Shown here: piece by piece, positions 17,828-26,619 of the stretch
Layout: each line of letters starts with the position of its first letter
How positions within the stretch are numbered: the first letter of the stretch is position 1
Assembly: GCF_001655615.1 (NCBI RefSeq)
Contig: NZ_CP011567.1
Coordinates: 5,862,001 to 5,926,000 of the forward strand
Reading direction: 5' to 3'
Origin: Pseudomonas sp. GR 6-02
GTDB taxonomy: Bacteria; Pseudomonadota; Gammaproteobacteria; Pseudomonadales; Pseudomonadaceae
Length of the DNA stretch: 64,000 nt
Notes under the pieces: model-generated
What the model saw: only the letters and a program-made list of their open reading frames with translations
Databases searched by the model: none
What the model was told of the DNA's origin: nothing
Made by a program: the position numbers and the translations under genes

Positions 17828-19633
17828 TTAGTAACCCAGTGCGAAGTCTTCTTCTTTCATGTCCATCAGGTTGTTGGCGCCCGACAGCATGGTTGCAACG
17901 TGAGTGCGGGTACGCGGCAGGATGCGCTGGAAGTAGAAGCGCGCAGTCTGCAGCTTGGCGGTGTAGAACGCCTCTTCGGTGGTACCGGCAGCCAGTTTCT
18001 CGGCCGCCAGACGCGCCATGTCAGCCCAGAAGTAGGCCAGGCAGGCGTAACCGGAGTACATCAGGTAGTCCACGGATGCTGCGCCGACTTCTTCGCGATC
18101 TTTCATGGCCGCCATACCGACCTTCATGGTCAGCTCGCCCCATTCTTTGTTCAGCGCAGCCAATGGCTCGACGAACTCTTTGACCGCGTCATTGCCTTCG
18201 TTGCTCTGGCAGAACTTGTGGACGATCTTGGTGAAGCCCTTGAGCGCTTCGCCTTGAGTCATCAGCACTTTACGGCCCAGCAGGTCGAGTGCCTGGATGC
18301 CGGTGGTGCCTTCGTACAGCATCGAAATACGGCTGTCGCGAACGTTCTGCTCCATGCCCCACTCGGCGATGAAACCGTGGCCACCGTAGATCTGCACGCC
18401 GTGGTTGGCGGATTCGAAACCGACTTCAGTCATGAAGGCTTTGGCGATCGGCGTCATGAAGGCCAGCAATGCGTCGGCTTTCTTCTTCTCTTCTTCATCG
18501 ACGCCGTATTTGACGATGTCGACTTGCTTGGCGGTGAAGTAAACCATCGCACGGTTGCCTTCGGCGAACGCCTTCATGGTCAACAGCATGCGACGAACAT
18601 CAGGGTGAACGATGATCGGGTCAGCGGCTTTGTCCGGCGCTTTCGGGCCAGTCAGGGAGCGCATTTGCAGGCGATCGCGAGCGTATTTCAGGCCGCCCTG
18701 GAAGCCGATCTCGGCGTGTGCCAGACCTTGCAGCGCGGTACCCAGACGTGCGGTGTTCATAAAGGTGAACATGCAGTTCAGGCCTTTGTTCGCCGGGCCG
18801 ATCAGGTAACCGGTGGCCGCGTCGAAGTTCATCACGCAGGTGGCGTTGCCGTGGATGCCCATCTTGTGTTCCAGGGAACCGCAGCTCACAGCGTTGCGCG
18901 CGCCGATCGAGCCATCTGCGTTCGGCAGGAATTTCGGCACGATGAACAGCGAGATGCCTTTGGTGCCGGCAGGTGCGTCCGGCAGACGTGCCAGAACGAT
19001 GTGGACGATGTTGTCGGCCATGTCGTGCTCACCGGCCGAGATGAAGATCTTGGTGCCGGACACTTTGTAGGAGCCGTCGGCCTGAGGTTCGGCCTTGGTG
19101 CGCAACATGCCCAGGTCAGTGCCGCAGTGCGGTTCGGTCAGGCACATGGTGCCGGTCCATTCGCCGGAAACCAGTTTGGTCAGGTAAGCCTCTTGCTGCT
19201 CAGGCGTGCCGTGCTCGGAAATAGTGTTCATCGCGCCATGGGACAGGCCTGGGTACATGCCCCACGACCAGTTGGCCTCGCCAACCATTTCGCTGACAGC
19301 CAGGCCCAGAGACTCCGGCAGGCCCTGGCCGCCGTGCTCTACATCGTGGGCCAGGCTAGGCCAGCCGCCTTCGACGAATTGCTTGTAGGCTTCTTTGAAA
19401 CCGGTCGGGGTTTTAACGCCCGACTCGCTCCAGGTGCAGCCTTCGGTGTCACCCACGCGGTTCAGCGGAGCCAGCACCTGCTCACAAAACTTGGCGCCTT
19501 CTTCGAGAATGGCGTCAACCATGTCCGGAGTTGCGTCCTGGCAAGCCGGAAGGCTCTGATAGTGCGCTTCGTAGCCGAGCAGTTCGTCACGAACGAAGCG
19601 AATATCACGCAAGGGGGCCTTGTAGTCAGGCAT
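17828..19633 (-). CDS. Acyl-CoA dehydrogenase (third paralogue, PsrA-type promoter)
   Basis: 601 residues, beginning [13 protein letters not shown]. Same architecture as the two other dehydrogenases, with [12 protein letters not shown] and [19 protein letters not shown] (Gly-Thr-Thr-Gly where the others have Gly-Thr-Asn-Gly). Its place next to the bio genes matches P. aeruginosa PA0506, described as FadE1, the main long-chain enzyme. Two overlapping PsrA-like operators stand 60–90 bp upstream, so induction by long-chain fatty acids is likely. Confidence 0.92.
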   Translation of the reverse strand: MPDYKAPLRDIRFVRDELLGYEAHYQSLPACQDATPDMVDAILEEGAKFCEQVLAPLNRVGDTEGCTWSESGVKTPTGFKEAYKQFVEGGWPSLAHDVEHGGQGLPESLGLAVSEMVGEANWSWGMYPGLSHGAMNTISEHGTPEQQEAYLTKLVSGEWTGTMCLTEPHCGTDLGMLRTKAEPQADGSYKVSGTKIFISAGEHDMADNIVHIVLARLPDAPAGTKGISLFIVPKFLPNADGSIGARNAVSCGSLEHKMGIHGNATCVMNFDAATGYLIGPANKGLNCMFTFMNTARLGTALQGLAHAEIGFQGGLKYARDRLQMRSLTGPKAPDKAADPIIVHPDVRRMLLTMKAFAEGNRAMVYFTAKQVDIVKYGVDEEEKKKADALLAFMTPIAKAFMTEVGFESANHGVQIYGGHGFIAEWGMEQNVRDSRISMLYEGTTGIQALDLLGRKVLMTQGEALKGFTKIVHKFCQSNEGNDAVKEFVEPLAALNKEWGELTMKVGMAAMKDREEVGAASVDYLMYSGYACLAYFWADMARLAAEKLAAGTTEEAFYTAKLQTARFYFQRILPRTRTHVATMLSGANNLMDMKEEDFALGY

Positions 19634-19693
19634 AGCGATAAACCTCTGCTGATGTAACCGGGAATGAACGACCGTGGTGATTTGTTGTGACGG

Positions 19694-19721
19694 TCAAACA
19701 GTTGTTTGAAACATACGTTTA
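19694..19721 (-). promoter_or_regulatory. Two overlapping PsrA-like operators
   Basis: The known PsrA box is [G/C]AAAC-N2–4-GTTT[G/C]. Here CAAAC-AGTT-GTTTG (19695–19708) fits it exactly, with TCAAACA/TGTTTGA arms. It is followed without a gap by GAAAC-ATAC-GTTTA (19708–19721), which fits except for the last base. Both lie 61–88 bp upstream of the acyl-CoA dehydrogenase start at 19633. PsrA is a TetR-family repressor released by long-chain acyl-CoA. Confidence 0.7.
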
Positions 19722-19865
19722 CGCCCAAACCTTGTCAAGCGCCGATCTTTTGCCGTTCGTCTTCGATCTATGAAAATCTTGGGCGCGCAGTGGCGCAACG
19801 TCGTTGATTGAGCAACACGTCATGTAGGAGAGATTAGTTGAGGGAGAAGGACTTACGCAGAAAAA

Positions 19866-19885
19866 CGCCGCGAACAGGCGCGGCG
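19866..19885 (-). terminator. Terminator-like hairpin after the small hook-like gene
   Basis: CGCCGCG (19866–19872) with CGCGGCG (19879–19885) and five T on the minus strand after the stem (A-run 19861–19865). It lies 25 nt past the stop codon of the gene at 19911 and probably ends the bio-side transcript. Confidence 0.75.
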
Positions 19886-19910
19886 CTGGGGTAGTGAATT
19901 CAATGAGGAA

Positions 19911-20207
19911 TCAGGCGAAGGTATCGATCAACGTACCGAGCATTTCATCGGAGGCCTTGGCGACTTTGACGCCAAGTTCCACCTGGAACTTGCCCTGAGA
20001 CATCTCGACCACATTGCTGGCCAGATCCGATTGCTGGCTGCGGTCTACCGAGCGCAGACGATCGACCTGAACCTCGGAGGACTGACTGGTGACCGAACGC
20101 TCGATGGTGTTGTTGGCGATCTGCCCCGAAGCCTGATCGACGCGGCTCTGCCCTGTCTGAATAGTGCTCAGACCGGCATAGAAAGCGGTGTTTCCTGAGA
20201 TTTCCAT
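19911..20207 (-). CDS. Small conserved protein with flagellar hook/rod-like N-terminus
   Basis: 98 residues from ATG 20207 (MEISGNTAFYAGLSTIQTGQ). I know no assigned function. The N-terminal part resembles the conserved start of flagellar rod/hook proteins (a Gly-Leu-x3-Gln-x3-Asp-x6-Ile-Ala-Asn pattern in AGLSTIQTGQSRVDQASGQIAN), while the C-terminus (FQVELGVKVAKASDEMLGTLIDTF) looks like the closing helix of such proteins. The long middle domain of a true hook protein is absent. It follows bioD by 120 nt on the same strand; P. aeruginosa PA0505 holds the same place. A longer start up to 20291 is possible but less likely. Confidence 0.65.
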   Translation of the reverse strand: MEISGNTAFYAGLSTIQTGQSRVDQASGQIANNTIERSVTSQSSEVQVDRLRSVDRSQQSDLASNVVEMSQGKFQVELGVKVAKASDEMLGTLIDTFA

Positions 20208-20327
20208 GGGAGAACTCGTCCTACAAAGGATCAACAGCGGCCATTGAACCAGACACGCCGTTAAAAGGCCCGACAAAAACACTAATGGCACAGTGCCTTA
20301 TCATAGGTAAAACCCACGCCAGAAACG

Positions 20328-21008
20328 TCAGTCCAGCAGATCCAGCTGTAGATGTTCGGCCACCGCTTCGGCCGTCACCGACTTGAGTTTCGGCACCCGC
20401 CCCAGGCACGGCGCGGGAATGCGCTCGGCCAGCGTCGCCAGGTTTTCTTCCAGGCGCGAGGTCTTCGGATCGATGATGTTCGCCACCCACCCCGCCAACT
20501 GCAAACCATCCCGAGCAATTGCCTCAGCCGTCAGCAGCGCATGGTTGATGCAGCCCAGGCGCACACCAACCACCAGGATTACCGGCAGATCCAGCGCCAT
20601 GGCCAGGTCTGACAGATTGTCTTGATCCGCCAACGGCACTCGCCAGCCGCCAGCGCCTTCGATCAAGGTGAAGTCCGCCTGCAGATCGAGAACCTGCCGC
20701 ATTGGTGCCAGCAACGATTGCACGGTCAGCGCCACGCCAGCCTCCCGCGCTGCCAGATGCGGTGCGATCGCCGGCTCGAACGCGACCGGATTGACCTGAT
20801 CGTAGGTCAACGGTATCGAGCATTCGGCCAGCAGTGCCAGTGCGTCGGCGTTGCGTAATCCCTTGGGCGTCAGCTCACACCCGGAGGCTACCGGCTTACC
20901 CGCCGCTGTGCTCAAGCCTGACAATCGCGCGGCATGCAGCAAACCTGCGGCGACGGTGGTCTTGCCGACATCGGTGTCAGTACCGGTGATGAAATAGGCT
21001 GCGCTCAT
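20328..21008 (-). CDS. bioD: Dethiobiotin synthetase
   Basis: 226 residues. It carboxylates 7,8-diaminopelargonate with ATP to dethiobiotin. The P-loop GTDTDVGKT (9–17, Lys16) is present, as are the [10 protein letters not shown] substrate loop and the KPVASGC region. Its ATG overlaps the bioC stop by four bases, and it is the last biosynthetic gene of the bioBFHCD set. Confidence 0.95.
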   Translation of the reverse strand: MSAAYFITGTDTDVGKTTVAAGLLHAARLSGLSTAAGKPVASGCELTPKGLRNADALALLAECSIPLTYDQVNPVAFEPAIAPHLAAREAGVALTVQSLLAPMRQVLDLQADFTLIEGAGGWRVPLADQDNLSDLAMALDLPVILVVGVRLGCINHALLTAEAIARDGLQLAGWVANIIDPKTSRLEENLATLAERIPAPCLGRVPKLKSVTAEAVAEHLQLDLLD

Positions 21009-21817
21009 AAGGGTTTCTCCAGCACGGCGTAAACCACTTGATAAGTCGCCGGCAGTCCCTGTGCCTGACGAAACTGCTCGTAAGCCTCGATCAAGCCGAG
21101 GATTCGCGCCCTGCCGGTCAAACCGCCCGGCCGACCGGGGTTCAGGTTATGCGCCCCGAGTGCCTTGAGCTCATGGGTCAGGCTGCGGACATCGGGGTAA
21201 TGCAACACATGTGGATGTGTTTCAAGGCTGATGACCTTCAAGCCACTGCCCGCGCAAAGCTGCTGGTAAACACCGAACTCGCGGAAGCGGTTGACGTGCA
21301 CCATGCCATCCACCTGACGCCAGCTGTCGCGCAATTCGTACAGCGTGCCTACACACAGACTAGCAAACGCGAAAATACCGCCCGGTTTCAGCACCCGATA
21401 CGCTTCGTTGAGCACCGAGGCGAAATCCGCGCACCATTGCACCGCCAGGCTGGAGAAGACCAGGTCGCAGGTCGAATCCTGCAACGGCAAGCGTTCGGCA
21501 TCACCGGCGATGAAATGGTTGGCGCCGCCCAAGGGACGGGCGTGATTGAGCATCCCCTCTGCGATATCAAGGGCCAGCCCGTTGCCGGCAGGAAAACGCT
21601 CACCGAGCGCACGGCTGAAATACCCGGTGCCACAACCCATGTCCAGCCATCGACCCGGGACAAAATCCTCCGGCAAGCGACGCAACAATTCATTGCCAAC
21701 GTCGCGCTGCAACTCGGCCACGCTGTCGTAGCTCGCCGCCGCTCGGGAAAAGGACGCCGCTACCTGGCGTTTATCGGGCAAGCCGCCGGGCAGGTTGGGA
21801 AAGGACAAATCAGTCAT
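21005..21817 (-). CDS. bioC: Malonyl-ACP O-methyltransferase BioC
   Basis: 270 residues from ATG 21817 (MTDLSFPN), which overlaps the bioH end by eight bases; an ATG at 21829 is an alternative. It is a class I SAM methyltransferase (motif [15 protein letters not shown]) that methylates malonyl-ACP so that the pimeloyl chain can be built by fatty acid synthesis. [13 protein letters not shown] is the usual post-motif II segment. Confidence 0.92.
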   Translation of the reverse strand: MTDLSFPNLPGGLPDKRQVAASFSRAAASYDSVAELQRDVGNELLRRLPEDFVPGRWLDMGCGTGYFSRALGERFPAGNGLALDIAEGMLNHARPLGGANHFIAGDAERLPLQDSTCDLVFSSLAVQWCADFASVLNEAYRVLKPGGIFAFASLCVGTLYELRDSWRQVDGMVHVNRFREFGVYQQLCAGSGLKVISLETHPHVLHYPDVRSLTHELKALGAHNLNPGRPGGLTGRARILGLIEAYEQFRQAQGLPATYQVVYAVLEKPL

Positions 21818-22541
21818 CACCGGACTCATGCAAAAAGGCCTGAATCGCCCCCGCCACACCGTGGGGGTCTTCCAGAAGAAACGCGTGGCTGGCCTGTTCA
21901 ATCAGACCGATTTCGACATCCGGCAGCAGCGCCAGCAAATCCCCCGCCGCTTCGGCCGGGACCAATCCGTCGAGACCACCGAACAAGTGCAATTGCGGAC
22001 CGCGAAACGCCTGCAACGCTTGCCGGGTATCCAGCTGTGCAAGCAACTCCAGGCCGCTCATCAGCACCGATGGAGACGAAAGCGGTGCGCCAGCGAGCAA
22101 CAGCCGCGATAGCCCGCGCGGGTCTGCGGCACCTTGGGTGCACAGCAGCGAGAAACGTTTCAACGTCATGCCCGGATCGGCTTTGCAACCGGCCAGAAAC
22201 GCGTCGAAGGTCTCGCCAGGCATCCCGCTCGACCACTGCTCATGGGCGACAAAAGAAGGGTTACTCGCCAGGGTCACCAAACCGCAGCAACGGTCACCGC
22301 GCTTCGCCGCCAATTCGGATGCCAGCATGCCGCCCAATGACCAACCACCTAGCCAGGCATCCTGGGGCAGCGTCGAATCCAGTTCATCGAGCCATTCTTC
22401 AAGGTTGCTCGATTCCAGTTCCGGCAGTGGTTCGATTTCGACGCGCAGATGCTCATCCAGGCCTTGCAAGGCAGCCGCCAAGGGTTCCAGCGGAGAAATC
22501 CCGAGACCCCAGCCCGGCAGCAGAATCAGACGATCACGCAT
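21810..22541 (-). CDS. bioH: Pimeloyl-ACP methyl ester carboxylesterase BioH
   Basis: 243 residues from ATG 22541 ([12 protein letters not shown]), which overlaps the bioF stop by eight bases. An alpha/beta hydrolase that removes the methyl ester and ends chain growth. The nucleophile Ser68 is in GWSLGG; Asp in FGGLDGLVP and His in EQASHAFLL complete the triad. Confidence 0.93.
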   Translation of the reverse strand: MRDRLILLPGWGLGISPLEPLAAALQGLDEHLRVEIEPLPELESSNLEEWLDELDSTLPQDAWLGGWSLGGMLASELAAKRGDRCCGLVTLASNPSFVAHEQWSSGMPGETFDAFLAGCKADPGMTLKRFSLLCTQGAADPRGLSRLLLAGAPLSSPSVLMSGLELLAQLDTRQALQAFRGPQLHLFGGLDGLVPAEAAGDLLALLPDVEIGLIEQASHAFLLEDPHGVAGAIQAFLHESGDD

Positions 22542-23712
22542 GGCTTGGCTCCGGTCCCAGTTGTTGAAAACAATCGGCCAGTCCATTTAACAATAGCTGC
22601 ACCTGCGCCTCGCTGTGAGCGGCGGTCAGGGTAACGCGCAAGCGGGCGCTGCCGGCGGGCACGGTCGGTGGACGGATCGCGGTCACCATCAGGCCACGCT
22701 CACGCAGCATCTGCGACAGCCGGACCGCACGCCCGGCATCGCCAATCATGATCGGCTGGATCGGCGTGAAGCTGTCCATCAACTCCAGGCCAATCTGCTC
22801 GGCGCCTTGGCGGAACTGGCGAATCAGCGCCTGCAAATGCTCACGTCGCCAGTGTTCGCTGCGCAACAATTCCAGGCTTTTAAGCGTCGCGCAGGCCAGT
22901 GCCGGCGGCTGGCTGGTGGTGTAGATGTAGGGGCGAGCGAACTGGATCAGGCTCTCGATCAACTCCTCACTGCCAGCCACAAAAGCACCGGCCGTACCGA
23001 ACGCCTTGCCGAGGGTGCCAACCAACACCGGCACGTCCTCCTGACTCAGGCCGAAATGCTCGACGGCCCCACCGCCATTGGCGCCCAGCGGACCAAAGCC
23101 GTGAGCGTCATCGACCATCAACCAGGCACCTTTGGCCTTGGCTTCCCGCGCCAGCGCCGGCAGATCGGCGATGTCACCGTCCATGCTGAACACGCCGTCG
23201 GTGACCACCAGCGTATTGCCGGTGGCCTTCTCAAGGCGGTTGGCCAGACTGGCCGCATCGTTATGCAGATAGCGATTGAAACGCGCACCGGACAGCAAAC
23301 CGGCATCCAGCAACGACGCGTGATTGAGCCGGTCTTCCAGCACCGTATCGCCTTGCCCGACCAATGCGGTGACCGCGCCGAGGTTGGCCATGTAGCCGGT
23401 GGTGAACAGCAGTGCGCGCGGGCGGCCGGTGAATTCGGCAAGGGCTTCTTCCAGCGCGTGATGCGGGCCGCTGTGGCCAATCACCAGATGCGAAGCACCA
23501 CCGCCCACGCCCCAACGAGACGCGCCGGCGCGCCAGGCTTCGATCACTTGCGGGTGATTGGCCAGGCCCAGGTAATCGTTGTTACAGAACGCCAGCAATG
23601 GCTGACCATCGACCACCACTTCCGGGCCTTGAGGGCTTTCAAGAAGCGGGCGCTGGCGATAAAGGTTTTCGGCACGACGGGCAGCAAGGCGTGCGGCGAG
23701 ATCGAAAGACAT
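22534..23712 (-). CDS. bioF: 8-amino-7-oxononanoate synthase
   Basis: 392 residues. PLP enzyme joining pimeloyl-ACP and L-alanine. The PLP lysine is Lys236 (GTLGKAFG), with DDAHGFG at 201–207 and the CNNDYLGLA motif near 43–51. It is translationally coupled to bioH. A 120-nt gap with a large hairpin separates it from bioB. Confidence 0.96.
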   Translation of the reverse strand: MSFDLAARLAARRAENLYRQRPLLESPQGPEVVVDGQPLLAFCNNDYLGLANHPQVIEAWRAGASRWGVGGGASHLVIGHSGPHHALEEALAEFTGRPRALLFTTGYMANLGAVTALVGQGDTVLEDRLNHASLLDAGLLSGARFNRYLHNDAASLANRLEKATGNTLVVTDGVFSMDGDIADLPALAREAKAKGAWLMVDDAHGFGPLGANGGGAVEHFGLSQEDVPVLVGTLGKAFGTAGAFVAGSEELIESLIQFARPYIYTTSQPPALACATLKSLELLRSEHWRREHLQALIRQFRQGAEQIGLELMDSFTPIQPIMIGDAGRAVRLSQMLRERGLMVTAIRPPTVPAGSARLRVTLTAAHSEAQVQLLLNGLADCFQQLGPEPSHA

Positions 23713-23732
23713 GCAGGCCTCGAAGATCAGAG

Positions 23733-23818
23733 TGTAGGAGCCTGCTTGCTGGCGATAGCATCACCACGGTCATCAGACAGACCGTGGTGATGCTATCGCC
23801 AGCAAGCAGGCTCCTACA
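23733..23818. repeat. Perfect 39-bp inverted repeat (REPIN) between bioB and bioF
   Basis: Arms at 23733–23771 and 23780–23818 are perfect reverse complements over 39 bp with an 8-base centre. The arm starts TGTAGGAGCCTGCTTGCTGG, a sequence known as a P. fluorescens REP type. The element is inside the biotin operon, beginning 20 nt from bioF and ending 14 nt from the bioB stop. Confidence 0.9.
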
Positions 23819-23832
23819 GGGTTTTGCGTGGG

Positions 23833-24888
23833 TTAAACAGCAGCGTTATAGAACTGCTCGCTGCTCTTCTGCTCCACCAGTGCCTGTTCGATGGCGGCCT
23901 GATGCACTTCGTCGGCGTGCTCTTCGCGGGCTTCCGGCAGGATGCCCAGACGCGAGAACAGTTGCATGTCCTTGTCTGCCTGCGGGTTGGCGGTGGTCAG
24001 CAGTTTTTCGCCGTAGAAAATCGAGTTGGCGCCGGCAAAGAACGCCAGAGCCTGCATCTGCTCGTTCATCGCTTCGCGACCGGCGGACAGGCGTACGTGG
24101 GATTTCGGCATCAGGATGCGTGCAACGGCGAGCATGCGGATGAAGTCGAACGGATCGACGTCGTCGGCATTTTCCAGCGGCGTGCCGGCGACTTTCACCA
24201 ACATGTTGATCGGCACCGACTCCGGATGCTCCGGCAGGTTGGCCAGCTGGATCAGCAGGTTGGCGCGGTCGTCGAGGGACTCGCCCATGCCGAGAATGCC
24301 GCCGGAGCAGATCTTCATCCCCGAATCACGCACGTAGGCCAGGGTTTGCAGGCGCTCGCTGTAAGTGCGGGTGGTAATGATGCTGCCGTAGAACTCCGGC
24401 GAGGTGTCGAGGTTGTGGTTGTAGTAGTCCAGGCCGGCTTCGGCCAGGGCGACGGTCTGGTCCTGATCGAGACGACCAAGGGTCATGCAGGTTTCCAGGC
24501 CCATGGCTTTCACGCCTTTGACCATCTCCAGCACGTAAGGCATGTCTTTGGCCGACGGGTGTTTCCACGCCGCGCCCATGCAGAAACGGGTCGAACCGAT
24601 CGCCTTGGCGCGAGCAGCCTCTTCGAGGACCTTCTGCACTTCCATCAGCTTTTCTTTTTCCAGGCCAGTGTTGTAGTGACCCGACTGCGGACAATATTTG
24701 CAATCTTCAGGGCACGCGCCGGTCTTGATCGACAGCAGGGTGGAAACCTGGACGCGATTGGCGTCGAAATGCGCGCGGTGCACCGTCTGCGCCTGGAACA
24801 GCAGGTCATTGAATGGCTGAACGAAGAGTGCTTTGACTTCAGCCAAAGACCAGTCGTGACGCAGGGTGGCAGTGGTGCTGGCGCTCAT
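23833..24888 (-). CDS. bioB: Biotin synthase
   Basis: 351 residues from ATG 24888 (AAGGAAT seven bases upstream); longer in-frame starts lack support. Radical SAM enzyme inserting sulfur into dethiobiotin. The 4Fe-4S motif is C59-x3-C63-x2-C66 ([14 protein letters not shown]). The conserved [10 protein letters not shown] segment and an Arg in VRLSAGRE, which contacts the 2Fe-2S cluster in the family, are present. First gene of the bio operon, divergent from the comF gene with 90 bp between them. Confidence 0.96.
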   Translation of the reverse strand: MSASTTATLRHDWSLAEVKALFVQPFNDLLFQAQTVHRAHFDANRVQVSTLLSIKTGACPEDCKYCPQSGHYNTGLEKEKLMEVQKVLEEAARAKAIGSTRFCMGAAWKHPSAKDMPYVLEMVKGVKAMGLETCMTLGRLDQDQTVALAEAGLDYYNHNLDTSPEFYGSIITTRTYSERLQTLAYVRDSGMKICSGGILGMGESLDDRANLLIQLANLPEHPESVPINMLVKVAGTPLENADDVDPFDFIRMLAVARILMPKSHVRLSAGREAMNEQMQALAFFAGANSIFYGEKLLTTANPQADKDMQLFSRLGILPEAREEHADEVHQAAIEQALVEQKSSEQFYNAAV

Positions 24889-24978
24889 GGGCGATTCCTT
24901 GGTTATGCTTGGCAAGCGACTGGGGAATGGAATACCCACAGACGCGACACGGATGTTCGGCATATTTAAGGAAGACTC

Positions 24979-25719
24979 ATGCACTGTCAACCACGATACG
25001 AAGGACCGGTTTACATCTGGTTAAAAAATAAACAATCCTGTTTGCTCTGCTCAGAGGTCGCGGACGACACCATACCGATCTGCATGGCCTGCGAAACCGA
25101 GCTGCCCTGGCTGGGCGACCAATGCCATACCTGCGCCCTGCCCTTGCCCGCCACCGGCCTGACGTGCGGCCAATGCCTGAAACAACCGCCAGCCTTCGAG
25201 CGAGTCGCCGCGCCCTGGACTTACAGCTTTCCCGTCGACAGTTTGATCACCCGCTTCAAGCACAGCGCAAAATGGCCGCTTGGCCGCCTGCTCGCCGAAC
25301 TTCTTGCTCAGTTCCTGCAACATCGCTTCGATGAAGATCTGGATCGGCCCGACGCGCTGATACCGGTACCGCTGGCCCCCAAGCGGCTGCGACAGCGGGG
25401 TTTCAACCAAGCGGCGATGCTCGCCCGCTGGCTCAGCGCCGGCCTCGACATTCTTTGTGATGAAACGCTGTTGGTGAGGACTCAGGACACCAGCGCGCAA
25501 CAAGACCTTAATGCCGACGCACGTAAAAAGAACCTGCGCCACGCCTTCGCCCTGGCGCCCGAGGCTTCGGTCAAAGGTCGCCACTTCGCACTGGTGGACG
25601 ATGTGCTGACCACCGGCGCCACCGCACAGGCCCTGGCCCGGCTGTTGATGGCGGCGGGGGCGACGCGGGTCGACGTCTACTGCCTGGCCCGTACCCCCAA
25701 ACCTGGCGATGGGGCCTGA
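24979..25719 (+). CDS. ComF-family phosphoribosyltransferase-like protein
   Basis: 246 residues. N-terminal cysteine pairs (CLLC, CMAC, CHTC, CGQC) form a likely zinc site, followed by a PRTase fold with the PRPP-binding motif [10 protein letters not shown] and the [11 protein letters not shown] signature of ComFC/GntX. Homologues take part in DNA uptake in naturally competent bacteria; here its role is unknown and no other competence gene is close. It is divergent from bioB. Confidence 0.88.
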   Translation: MHCQPRYEGPVYIWLKNKQSCLLCSEVADDTIPICMACETELPWLGDQCHTCALPLPATGLTCGQCLKQPPAFERVAAPWTYSFPVDSLITRFKHSAKWPLGRLLAELLAQFLQHRFDEDLDRPDALIPVPLAPKRLRQRGFNQAAMLARWLSAGLDILCDETLLVRTQDTSAQQDLNADARKKNLRHAFALAPEASVKGRHFALVDDVLTTGATAQALARLLMAAGATRVDVYCLARTPKPGDGA

Positions 25720-25782
25720 CTTGACTCCCGCACGCCAAGTCGCCAACGTCCCATCCATCGCCACAGCCCAAAGCGCCTTGCC

Positions 25783-26547
25783 ATGTCCTTGCCTACGTTG
25801 TTGTCCCAGCACATTGTCCGTCGTCCGCAGCGCATCGCGTTGCTGCAACACATCGCCGAACAGGGCTCGATCACCCGCGCCGCAAAAAGCGCCGGCCTGA
25901 GTTACAAGGCCGCGTGGGACGCCATCGACGAGCTGAACAACCTCGCGCAGAAACCACTGGTGGAGCGCAGCGTTGGTGGCAAGGGCGGCGGTGGCGCCAA
26001 ATTGTCCAGCGAAGGCGAGCGCGTGTTGCGCCTGTATCAAAAGCTGCAAGCGTTGCAGGCTCAGGTTCTGGAAGCCGCCGAAGAGGCCAGCGACCTGGAC
26101 TTGCTCGGTCGGCTGATGCTCAGAACCAGCGCGCGCAATCAATTGCACGGCAAGGTCGTGGCGATCGATGCACAGGGGCGCAACGACCGGATCCGCCTTG
26201 AACTGGCCGAAGGCTTGCTCATTGACGCGCAGATCACTCACGACAGCACCCTGCGCCTGGAGCTGGAAACGGGTACCGAAGTGGTCGCACTGATCAAGGC
26301 CGGTTGGCTGGAACTGCTTGGCATCGATCAAGCTGCAACACATGGCAACAATTGCCTGAAGGGCACGATCGAAGAAATCCTCGACGCTGAAGACAGCCCC
26401 AGCGAAGTGCGCATCGGCCTGCCCAATGGCCAGACACTTTGCGCCCTGGCCGAGCCGCTGCACCTGAAAAACCTCGGGCTTGCCGCCGGTAAACCGGTGC
26501 AGGTGCAGTTCGCGCCATCGAACATCCTGCTGGGTACACCGCTCTAG
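25783..26547 (+). CDS. ModE-like regulator with TOBE (molybdate-binding) domains
   Basis: 254 residues. An N-terminal winged helix-turn-helix with the ModE signature (ITRAAKSAGLSYKAAWDAIDELNN, then GKGGGGAKLSSEGERVL) is followed by two TOBE/Mop-type repeats at about 125–190 and 195–250. In the family molybdate binding to the paired Mop domains controls DNA binding at molybdate-transport genes. No mod transporter genes are nearby, so the targets must be elsewhere. Confidence 0.88.
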   Translation: MSLPTLLSQHIVRRPQRIALLQHIAEQGSITRAAKSAGLSYKAAWDAIDELNNLAQKPLVERSVGGKGGGGAKLSSEGERVLRLYQKLQALQAQVLEAAEEASDLDLLGRLMLRTSARNQLHGKVVAIDAQGRNDRIRLELAEGLLIDAQITHDSTLRLELETGTEVVALIKAGWLELLGIDQAATHGNNCLKGTIEEILDAEDSPSEVRIGLPNGQTLCALAEPLHLKNLGLAAGKPVQVQFAPSNILLGTPL

Positions 26548-26619
26548 CCTGCAGGCGCTGCAACAAAAGCTTCATCAACCGCCCTTAAGGTGGCTGCAAA
26601 AACCCGCAGGGAGCCTGAT

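Noticed and set aside
26548..26619. Pho box expected before the PhoX gene
   Set aside because: No CTGTCAT-type direct repeat with the right spacing was found, so phosphate control is not claimed.
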